This document shows positions 1 through 4,787 of a stretch of 5,234 nucleotides of DNA, piece after piece. A program made the translations under genes and the position numbers. The notes under the pieces are model-generated. The model was not told the origin of the DNA and searched no databases. It saw nothing but the letters and a program-made list of their open reading frames with translations. The first letter of the stretch is position 1, and each line of letters begins with the position of its first letter. This DNA is from Thermoplasmata archaeon (lineage in GTDB: Archaea; Thermoplasmatota; Thermoplasmata; Lutacidiplasmatales; UBA184). The stretch covers positions 1 through 5,234 of the forward strand of contig JASHVI010000213.1 in NCBI GenBank assembly GCA_030039525.1, given 5' to 3'.

Positions 1-342
1 TGCGGCGTCCCGGTCATCTGGGTCGATCCCTATCGAACTTCAGTCAGCTGTCCGAAGTGTGGGGTATACAACGGTCCCCGAAGTAGGATGGGGCCGACCT
101 TCGAGTGCGTCGCGTGCGGCTGGCGGTTGGACCGCCAACTGAACGCGGGGGCGAATGTCGGAAGGATCGCTCTGCGCGAGACCGCGGAGCTCGGAGGTCT
201 AGAGCTTGACCTCGACGCCCTCTCCCATGATGCGGTGAGGCCCCGCTACCCGTTCCAGGGACTGGGACGGGCACGGGCGGAGCGGAAGGAGAGGGAGGGA
301 AACGTGACGACGGCCCGTCGGGTTCGACGGGTGTCGAAATAA
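1..342 (+). CDS. tnpB: TnpB-type RNA-guided nuclease (IS200/IS605-IS1341 family), C-terminal fragment cut by window edge
   Basis: The open frame enters at base 1 and stops at TAA 340-342, giving 113 residues. It reads through VDPYRTS and a four-cysteine zinc ribbon (C17, C20, C36, C39; CPKC and CVAC), then LDRQLNAGANV, the place of the third RuvC motif. This order is the hallmark of TnpB, the guide-RNA-directed DNA endonuclease of IS200/IS605 elements. The first two RuvC motifs and the N-terminus lie off the window, so intactness and a tnpA partner cannot be judged. The usual Asp-x-Asn-Ala motif reads Gln46-Leu-Asn-Ala, with Asp44 two residues earlier, so the active site may be relocated or dead. 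After residue 55 comes a long basic tail with no recognised domain, overlapping the predicted stem-loops. Codon use is markedly less GC-rich at third positions than in later genes, which suggests transfer. Family assignment is confident; activity is unknown. Confidence 0.88.
   Translation, partial: CGVPVIWVDPYRTSVSCPKCGVYNGPRSRMGPTFECVACGWRLDRQLNAGANVGRIALRETAELGGLELDLDALSHDAVRPRYPFQGLGRARAERKEREGNVTTARRVRRVSK
243..342 (+). ncRNA. Candidate omega (guide-scaffold) RNA overlapping the tnpB 3' end
   Basis: Two strong stem-loops lie in the last 100 bases of tnpB. The first pairs 249-256 with 264-271 (eight pairs, one G-T) around a seven-base loop, and can be extended below by CCGCT 243-247 with AGCGG 281-285. 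The second is a perfect seven-pair stem, CCCGTCG 314-320 with CGACGGG 325-331, around loop GGTT. It is known for this family that the guide RNA scaffold is the transcript of the tnpB 3' end and right end, with the guide taken from the flank just outside the element; such sense-overlapping transcripts were described in haloarchaea. By that model the scaffold would end shortly after 331 and the guide would be the following bases. The boundaries are my guess, and stems form easily in GC-rich DNA. Confidence 0.35.
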
Positions 343-343
343 G
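336..343 (+). promoter_or_regulatory. Weak TATA-like box ahead of the DinB-fold gene
   Basis: GAAATAAG is the only A/T-rich octamer near the start of the next gene, lying about 33 bases before its ATG at 373. Archaeal TATA boxes sit about 25-27 bases before the transcript start, which would give a leader of only a few bases. It overlaps the tnpB stop codon, so the mobile element's end may supply the promoter. The match to archaeal consensus is poor and there is no clear upstream BRE. Confidence 0.2.
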
Positions 344-372
344 TTCCCAAAGCTGTCTGGCACCGTCGGGCG

Positions 373-900
373 ATGGGGGGACGGGGCACACCGATCTCGG
401 CCGACACCGCACGACGGATCCTCGTCTACGACCGGGCCGTTTTCGAGCGCTTCGAGCGCCGCATCCGGCGTCTCCCGAAGCGGGGGGCCTTCGAGGACCG
501 GGGCATCGGGCACCTCTCCTACTTCGCCACCCTCGTGCACGTCCTGAACGTCCACGAGGCCTGGCTGGTCTACGTCGTTCCGGGGCGGACGGCCGAGTTC
601 GTACGGACCCATGCCGAACCCCGCCGTCATCCCTCCGACTGGGCCGGCTTCCGGCGCTACTCGTCCGAGGTCTGGCAGGGGCTGGAGCGGTTCGCGGAGC
701 AGGCCACGGACCGCTCCCTCGCCCGTCGGGTCCAGGCGCCGTGGATGCCCGGGCGCTACACCGTCGGCGATGCCGTGCTGCAGACCAGCTTCGAGGAGGC
801 CCACCACCTGGGCGAGCTCATCGGGGCCCTCTGGCAGCAGGACCGACGCTCTCCGGACATGACCTGGATCGACGTCGGACGGGGAGGGCCCCGCCGTTAG
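373..900 (+). CDS. DinB/YfiT-fold putative metal-dependent protein
   Basis: A 175-residue protein of the size and helical make-up of the DinB/YfiT four-helix-bundle superfamily. Members usually bind a divalent metal through three histidines; known ones include thiol S-transferases and many uncharacterised damage- or stress-linked proteins. Visible features are LNVHEAWL (His61, the usual helix-2 ligand; His56 is a second possibility) and, in the last helix, FEEAHHLGEL, matching the family's H-x3-H-x-G-[EQ]-[IL] motif. Here the first motif His is Glu141 and the second is His145, so the site would be His-Glu-His. The ending (Trp-Gln-Gln, then DMTWID) also suits the family. ATG 373 is the first possible start after an in-frame stop at 340-342, with no alternative between; no ribosome-binding site is seen. 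It lies 30 bases after tnpB and about 80 before the ferredoxin gene, so it is probably its own unit. The substrate is unknown. Confidence 0.75.
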   Translation: MGGRGTPISADTARRILVYDRAVFERFERRIRRLPKRGAFEDRGIGHLSYFATLVHVLNVHEAWLVYVVPGRTAEFVRTHAEPRRHPSDWAGFRRYSSEVWQGLERFAEQATDRSLARRVQAPWMPGRYTVGDAVLQTSFEEAHHLGELIGALWQQDRRSPDMTWIDVGRGGPRR

Positions 901-922
901 GACCGGTCGGCCCCCTCGGGGG
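901..922. other. Palindrome and short hairpin between DinB-fold and ferredoxin genes
   Basis: GACCGGTC at 901-908 is a perfect eight-base palindrome immediately after the DinB-fold stop codon. It is followed by CCCC 911-914 able to pair with GGGG 919-922. This could be a 3'-end structure or an operator upstream of the box at 944-951. No T-run follows, so it is not a typical archaeal terminator. Such short symmetry is common by chance in this base composition. Confidence 0.15.
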
Positions 923-943
923 GTACTTCCTGCCTTCGACGGA

Positions 944-951
944 CTTTAAGA
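944..951 (+). promoter_or_regulatory. Archaeal TATA-like box for the ferredoxin-reductase operon
   Basis: CTTTAAGA stands out as an A/T-rich octamer in very GC-rich DNA, 32 bases before the ferredoxin ATG at 984. Placing the transcript start about 25-27 bases downstream gives a leader of roughly 8-12 bases. This is the only promoter-like site ahead of the four closely packed genes 984-3486, so it probably serves them all. The BRE just upstream (ACGG) is not a strong match. Confidence 0.5.
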
Positions 952-983
952 GCGTCCGTTCCGGTGAAGGGGCGAGCCGCCGA

Positions 984-1175
984 ATGGTGAGCAAGAAGCA
1001 CCTGCACATCGAGTCCAGCGGCCAGCTGTGCATCTACTGCGGGGCCTGCGTCGGGGTCTGCCCGCTCAACTGCGTCTACCTCGACGAGACCCGGATCACG
1101 TTCGACGAGAAGGTCTGCACGCGGTGCGAGATCTGCGTCAAGGCCTGCCCGGTCGGGGCGATCGAGATCGGCTAG
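984..1175 (+). CDS. Two-[4Fe-4S] ferredoxin, probable electron donor to geranylgeranyl reductase
   Basis: A 63-residue protein with two classical C-x2-C-x2-C-x3-C-P cluster motifs: C16, C19, C22, C26 and C45, C48, C51, C55. This is a compact bacterial-type 2[4Fe-4S] ferredoxin, a soluble low-potential electron carrier. A ninth cysteine, C30, follows the first motif. The frame is open far upstream, but ATG 984 is chosen because it gives the expected ferredoxin length and starts a few bases after the transcript start predicted from the 944-951 box. A GGTGA at 963-967 is too far (16 bases) to be a convincing ribosome-binding site. The next gene, 22 bases on, is geranylgeranyl reductase. In Methanosarcina acetivorans an adjacent ferredoxin gene was shown to be needed for full lipid reduction by its reductase, so the same role is a strong inference here. 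Confidence 0.92.
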   Translation: MVSKKHLHIESSGQLCIYCGACVGVCPLNCVYLDETRITFDEKVCTRCEICVKACPVGAIEIG

Positions 1176-1197
1176 TCCGGCGCCGGGGGCCCGGAAC

Positions 1198-2388
1198 GTG
1201 GAGAACCTGAAGACCGACGTGCTGGTCGTCGGCGCGGGCCCGGCCGGCAGCATGGCCGCCAAGTGGGCGGCGAAGAGCGGGGCGAAGGTCCTGCTGATCG
1301 AGAAGCGCCAGGAGATTGGGAGCCCGGTCCGCTGCGGGGAGGGGATCTCCAAGAGCTGGCTCCCGGAGGTCGGGATCACGCCCTCCTCGAAATGGATCAA
1401 CGTCGAGGTCGAGGGGGCCCGGATCTACGCCCCGAACGAGAAGTGCCTCGAGATCAACGAGAAGAACGCCGGGAACGAGGTCGGCTACGTCGTCGAGCGC
1501 GACGGCTTCGACAAGGCGCTCGCGATCGACGCCGCCAACGCGGGGACGGACGTCCTACTGAAGACGGCCGCGACGGCCATCCGACGGGAGAACGGCCGGA
1601 TCGTCGGCGTGAAAGCGAAGCGCTCCGGGGAGGCCTTCGACATCGACGCGACCGTGACGATCGGGGCCGACGGCTTCGAGTCCCAGATCGGCCGGTGGGC
1701 CGGGCTGCCGACCAACCTCGCGCTGCGCGACATGGACTCCTGCCTGCAGTACCGCATGACGAACGTCGACTGCGACGTCCGCTACTGCGACTTCTACCTC
1801 GGCAAGGTCACACCGGGCGGCTACGTCTGGGTCTTCCCGAAGGCCGAGGGCCTCGCCAACGTCGGGATCGGCGTCCAGCTCTCGAAGATCAAGGGGATGG
1901 CCGAGGCCCGGCAGTACCTCGACGACTGGATCTCGAAGCACCCGGCCTACTCGAAGGGGAAGCGGATCGACATCGTCGGCGGCGGCGTCTCGATCTCCGC
2001 GCCGATGAAGACGACCTCCACGGACGGCTTCCTGCTCGTCGGCGACGCGGCCCGGATGATCGACCCGCTGACCGGCGGGGGGATCGCCAACGGCTGCATC
2101 GCGGGGAAGATCTGCGGCGAGTACGCGGCCCGGGCCGTCGCCCTCGGCACGCCGACCAAGGAGTTCTTCCAGGGCTACGAGAAGGACTGGCGGGCCCGCC
2201 TCGAGGAGAAGCTCTACCGGAACTGGCTCGCGAAGGAGAAGCTCTGCTCCCTCTCCGACGAGACCTTCAACAAGGTCGTCGACGCCCTGCAGGGCGTCAA
2301 GCTCGAGAAGCTCACCGTCCACAACATCCTGAAGGCCGTCCGGGACAAGTACCCGGAGGTCACGAAGGAGTTCGCGGAGTTCCTCTAG
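1198..2388 (+). CDS. Geranylgeranyl reductase (digeranylgeranylglycerophospholipid reductase)
   Basis: A 396-residue FAD enzyme, almost the same length as the Thermoplasma acidophilum enzyme of known structure. It reduces the double bonds of geranylgeranyl chains in archaeal ether lipids, giving saturated phytanyl-type chains. Visible motifs in order: the dinucleotide-binding GAGPAG at residues 12-17 with acidic Glu35 at the end of strand two; PVRCGEG at 43-49 with the conserved Cys46; PxxYxWxFP at 206-214, the substrate-cavity signature of this family; and the second FAD motif, Gly282-Asp283, running into DPLTGGG at 289-295. The start is GTG 1198, giving only six residues before the first beta strand; no in-frame ATG is better placed. 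The gene lies 22 bases after the ferredoxin gene and its stop is 2 bases before the next ATG, so it is in an operon. Related bacterial and plant chlorophyll-pathway reductases are the main alternative, but the motifs and partner favour the archaeal lipid role. Confidence 0.95.
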   Translation: MENLKTDVLVVGAGPAGSMAAKWAAKSGAKVLLIEKRQEIGSPVRCGEGISKSWLPEVGITPSSKWINVEVEGARIYAPNEKCLEINEKNAGNEVGYVVERDGFDKALAIDAANAGTDVLLKTAATAIRRENGRIVGVKAKRSGEAFDIDATVTIGADGFESQIGRWAGLPTNLALRDMDSCLQYRMTNVDCDVRYCDFYLGKVTPGGYVWVFPKAEGLANVGIGVQLSKIKGMAEARQYLDDWISKHPAYSKGKRIDIVGGGVSISAPMKTTSTDGFLLVGDAARMIDPLTGGGIANGCIAGKICGEYAARAVALGTPTKEFFQGYEKDWRARLEEKLYRNWLAKEKLCSLSDETFNKVVDALQGVKLEKLTVHNILKAVRDKYPEVTKEFAEFL

Positions 2389-2390
2389 CC

Positions 2391-3005
2391 ATGCCCGGGG
2401 CCCCGAACCGCCCGCCGGAGACGGGAGCCCCGCCCCCGCCGCCCCCGGTCTCGGGCACCCCGGAGGAGCGGATCCTCCGGCGGCTCGCCCCCTCGCGCAT
2501 CGCGCTCCACCTCGACCTCTGGCGCGGCGCCCCCGCCGGCGAGCTCGTGAAGCCCCTGGAGAGCGCCGAGGCCGCCTACGCCTCCGGCGACCTGCCGCAC
2601 GCCGAGTCGGCGCTCGACCAGCTGGCGGTTAGGTTCGCGGAGCCCCGGTGGCCGACGCTCCCCCCGCCGTTCCGGGGCCTTCGGCAGGAGATCCTCCCGC
2701 CGGTCCCCCCGAACTGGGACCCCGAGCACGCCCTCTCCCCGGCCGAACGCGAGGGCAAGAAGATCCACCGGTGGGCCGAGCTCCAGCTGAAGCTCGCCGA
2801 GGCGAGCGTCACCTGGGCGCAGGGTCACGGGATCCCCTCCGAGGACCTCGGCGCGGGCCTCGAGGAGGCCCGCCGGCGCTTCGCCGTCGAGGGCGGCTCC
2901 GCGGCCTACTGGCTCGCGGTCGACGGGATCTGGCGGTCGATCCGCGAGCGGGTCCCGATGCCCACGTCGACGAAGGGTCCGAAGGCCCCGACCTCCGCGA
3001 CCTGA
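2391..3005 (+). CDS. Unrecognised helical protein with proline-rich N-terminus
   Basis: I do not recognise this 204-residue protein. Residues 1-24 are proline-rich with six consecutive prolines (14-19) and are probably disordered. Residues 51-82 look like a helical hairpin, with AEAAYASGDL then AESAL at 59-75, the small-residue/Gly turn pattern of TPR-like repeats. A proline-rich linker follows (about 84-112), then another mainly helical part (about 118-187). No signal peptide, membrane segment, cysteine or catalytic motif is visible. ATG 2391 is 2 bases after the reductase stop, and GGAG at 2376-2379 lies 11 bases upstream, though inside coding sequence. Codon use matches the operon (C/G-ending), supporting a real gene. 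The next gene repeats the same pattern, so the two may be diverged duplicates acting together. A scaffold or protein-contact role would fit the fold, but that is speculation. Confidence 0.75.
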   Translation: MPGAPNRPPETGAPPPPPPVSGTPEERILRRLAPSRIALHLDLWRGAPAGELVKPLESAEAAYASGDLPHAESALDQLAVRFAEPRWPTLPPPFRGLRQEILPPVPPNWDPEHALSPAEREGKKIHRWAELQLKLAEASVTWAQGHGIPSEDLGAGLEEARRRFAVEGGSAAYWLAVDGIWRSIRERVPMPTSTKGPKAPTSAT

Positions 3006-3012
3006 GCCTCCG

Positions 3013-3486
3013 ATGGGCCGCGCCGCCCGTCGGGAGGAGCTCGAGGGGTACCTCGAGGGGGTCCGAATCCGGATCGACGCCCTCGATCCCTCGGACGCGC
3101 TGAAGGCGAGGCTCCGGCCCCGCTGGACGGGCGCCCGGGAGGCGTGGCAGCGGGGCGCGCTCGACGAGGCCGAGTCCGGGCTCCTCGGGATCGACGCGGA
3201 GCTCGACCGGGCCCGGGACGAGACCGAGGTCGTCGAGCGGCCGAGGGGCCTCGTCGCGTACACGCCGATCGGCGGCCGGGAGGCCCCTCCGGGCCCGGAG
3301 GAGGAGCCGCTCGCGAACCGGCTACGCCTCCTCGTCCGCCTCGCGGCGGTCCGGGCCTCCCACGGACGCGACGTCTCGGAGGCCCAGGCGCTGCTCGCCG
3401 CGGCGCACCGGGCCTACGAACGGGGGGACCGGGCGGCCGCCCGGGCCGAGGCCGACCGGGCGCACGCCCTCCTCGAGCGGGAGTAG
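3013..3486 (+). CDS. Unrecognised helical protein, probable paralogue of the preceding gene
   Basis: A 157-residue, highly charged (Arg/Glu/Ala-rich), almost wholly helical protein that I do not recognise. Residues 41-57 (AREAWQRGAL, then DEAESGL) align without gaps to residues 59-75 of the preceding protein, with 8 identities in the first 20 aligned positions. A second similar hairpin is at 131-147 (AHRAYERGD and on), near the C-terminus. Between them lies a Pro/Gly/Glu-rich linker (about 85-98), in the same place as the linker of the neighbour. The protein has no cysteine, signal peptide or membrane segment. ATG 3013 is 7 bases after the previous stop, so it is the last gene of the ferredoxin-reductase operon before a new promoter-like box. 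TPR-like or coiled-coil behaviour is inferred from the pattern only. Confidence 0.75.
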   Translation: MGRAARREELEGYLEGVRIRIDALDPSDALKARLRPRWTGAREAWQRGALDEAESGLLGIDAELDRARDETEVVERPRGLVAYTPIGGREAPPGPEEEPLANRLRLLVRLAAVRASHGRDVSEAQALLAAAHRAYERGDRAAARAEADRAHALLERE

Positions 3487-3502
3487 CCGGGCCGTCACGA
3501 AC

Positions 3503-3510
3503 CGCTTATG
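3503..3510 (+). promoter_or_regulatory. Archaeal TATA-like box for the DUF1028 gene, implying a leaderless transcript
   Basis: CGCTTATG is the only A/T-enriched patch in the 48 bases between 3486 and 3535. Its centre is about 28 bases before ATG 3535, so transcription would begin at or next to that ATG, giving a leaderless message. It overlaps the earlier in-frame ATG at 3508, which would then be upstream of the transcript and unusable. The box is only weakly TATA-like. Confidence 0.45.
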
Positions 3511-3534
3511 CCCCCTGCCGGGACTGCCGCGAGG

Positions 3535-4542
3535 ATGCCGTACCGGCCTCCGCGGTTCGGGACGTTCTCGATCGTCGCCCACGATCCGGCGCGGGGCACC
3601 TGGGGCGTCGCGGTCCAGTCGAAGTTCATCGCCGTCGGCTCCGTGGTCCCGTGGGCCACCGCGGGCGTCGGGGCCCTCGCGACCCAGGCGGCGGCGAACG
3701 TCGCCTACGGCCCGGAGGGCCTGAAGCTGCTCGGCGAGGGGCGCCCGGCGGTCGAGGTCGTCCGGAAGCTCACGCAGGCCGACGCCCGGCGCGAAGAGCG
3801 CCAGCTCGGGGTCGTCGACGCGAAGGGCGGGGCGGCCGCCTTCACCGGGAAGGAGTGCTTCGAGTGGGCCGGGCACGTCGTCGGGGACGGCTTCGCCTGC
3901 CAGGGGAACATCCTCTTCGGCGAGAGCGTCGTCTCGGCGATGGCGAAGGCGTACGAGTCCACCCCGGGGGACCTCCCGGAGCGGCTCTTCGCGGCCCTCT
4001 CCGCCGGCCAGCGGGAGGGGGGGGACCGGCGCGGGATGCAGTCGGCCGCGATGCTGATCGTGCGCGCCGAGGGGGGCTACGACCGCGGCTCGGACCGCTG
4101 GGTCGACATCCGGGTCGACGACCACCCGTCGCCGATCGAGGAGCTCCAGCGGGTCTTCAAGCTCTACGACGTGACGCTCCTCTCTCGGGAGGACCCGAGC
4201 TCCCTCGTGCCGATCACCGGGGACGTCGCCCGGGTCGTCCAGCACCACCTGGGGATCCTCGGCTTCTACGGCGGGCGGGCCCACGGCGTCTGGGACGCCG
4301 CCTCGCAGAGCGCCTTCACGAAGTTCCTGAACGAGAGCAACTTCGAGAGCAAGGCCCGGACCGACGGCACCGCCTGGCCGTCGGTGCTCGACCACCTGCA
4401 GGAGCGGGCCGAGGCCGAGGTCGCCCGTCGGACGCGCACCGCGCCGACCGAGACCGGGGCGCTCAGCAAGGGCCCCGGGGCGCGGGGCCGGGGGAGCCCA
4501 TCGAAGAGCACGGCATCGAAGGGCGGGCACGGATCCGGCTGA
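3535..4542 (+). CDS. DUF1028 protein (predicted Ntn-hydrolase) with C-terminal putative peptidoglycan-binding-like domain
   Basis: A 335-residue protein. Residues 9-215 match DUF1028, a family placed with N-terminal-nucleophile hydrolases but of unknown substrate: GTFSIVAHDP at 9-18, GVAVQSKF at 24-31, VGSVVPWA at 34-41, and GGDRRGMQSAA at 162-172 leading to VDIRVDDHP at 190-198. Residues about 226-292 resemble the small putative peptidoglycan-binding domain often found after DUF1028 (LGILGFYGG, then WDAASQSAF). The last 40 residues are Gly/Ser/Lys-rich and probably disordered. Thr10 is the expected nucleophile; it follows Gly9, as at Ntn autocleavage sites, so removal of a nine-residue propeptide is possible. 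ATG 3535 is preferred over in-frame ATG 3508 because of the promoter box spacing. The 3' end overlaps the Pcc1-like frame. The family call is strong; the function and the ligand of the C-terminal domain are unknown. Confidence 0.9.
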   Translation: MPYRPPRFGTFSIVAHDPARGTWGVAVQSKFIAVGSVVPWATAGVGALATQAAANVAYGPEGLKLLGEGRPAVEVVRKLTQADARREERQLGVVDAKGGAAAFTGKECFEWAGHVVGDGFACQGNILFGESVVSAMAKAYESTPGDLPERLFAALSAGQREGGDRRGMQSAAMLIVRAEGGYDRGSDRWVDIRVDDHPSPIEELQRVFKLYDVTLLSREDPSSLVPITGDVARVVQHHLGILGFYGGRAHGVWDAASQSAFTKFLNESNFESKARTDGTAWPSVLDHLQERAEAEVARRTRTAPTETGALSKGPGARGRGSPSKSTASKGGHGSG

Positions 4543-4787
4543 CGCTCCGCCGCGACTACGGCTCGCCGGAGCGGGCCGAGCGGGTGCGCCGGGCGCTCGT
4601 GGCGGACGAGCCGCCCGGACTCTCCTCCCGGGTCGAGGGCTCGGTCCTTCTCCTCGAGCTCGCGGCGCCCAGCGCGGCGAGCGCCCGGGCGACGGCCGAG
4701 GACCTGTTGCCCTGCCTCGCCGCCGCCGAGGAGGCCGAGGGGCTCAAGGGTCCGCGCGCGGCGTCGCGACCCAGCCCGCGGCCCTGA
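4500..4787 (+). CDS. pcc1: Pcc1-like KEOPS subunit, start codon unclear
   Basis: The frame ending at TGA 4785-4787 encodes a small alpha/beta protein matching Pcc1, the dimerising subunit of the KEOPS complex that makes the universal t6A modification on tRNAs reading ANN codons. Visible parts: strand RARIRLTL, helix SPERAERVRRALVADEPP, the strand pair LSSRVEGSVLLLELAAP, and the last helix, which includes ATAEDLLPCLAAAEEA. The layout and roughly 90-residue size fit the family. The difficulty is the start: no ATG, GTG or TTG occurs in any frame between 4387 and 4583, and starting at GTG 4584 would delete the first strand. ATC at 4500 or 4515 would give 95 or 90 residues; I give 4500 as a provisional left limit. 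The frame is -1 relative to the overlapping DUF1028 gene, and a run of five G lies at 4490-4494, so frameshift translation or an assembly error is also possible. Confidence 0.72.
   Translation: MEEHGIEGRARIRLTLRRDYGSPERAERVRRALVADEPPGLSSRVEGSVLLLELAAPSAASARATAEDLLPCLAAAEEAEGLKGPRAASRPSPRP

Noticed and set aside
911..922. CCCC/GGGG hairpin considered as a terminator for the DinB-fold gene
   Set aside because: The stem is only four pairs with no following T-run, and archaeal terminators are usually T-tracts; such runs are common by chance here.
741..983. Upstream extension of the ferredoxin frame back to an ATG at 741
   Set aside because: It overlaps the end of the DinB-fold gene in another frame, is Arg/Ala/Gly-rich with no homology-like pattern, and would run through the promoter box at 944-951; ATG 984 gives the expected ferredoxin size.
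2355..2370. GGAGGT and GAAGGAG as ribosome-binding sites for the gene at 2391
   Set aside because: They lie 20-30 bases before the ATG, too far, and are explained by Glu, Val and Lys codons of the reductase.
1263..2390. Long open frame running through the reductase gene into the first unknown helical protein
   Set aside because: It is an Arg/Gly-rich shadow of the reductase codons, open only because stop codons are rare at this GC content; the real gene begins at ATG 2391.
3144..4499. Long open frame upstream of and continuous with the Pcc1-like region
   Set aside because: Before about 4500 it is an Arg/Gly/Pro-rich shadow of the second helical protein and DUF1028; only the last 90 or so residues resemble a real protein.
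3322..4530. 402-codon open frame on the minus strand opposite DUF1028
   Set aside because: Its composition is that of an antisense shadow (Arg/Pro/Gly/Leu) with no recognisable motif, and the plus strand carries a clear DUF1028 gene.
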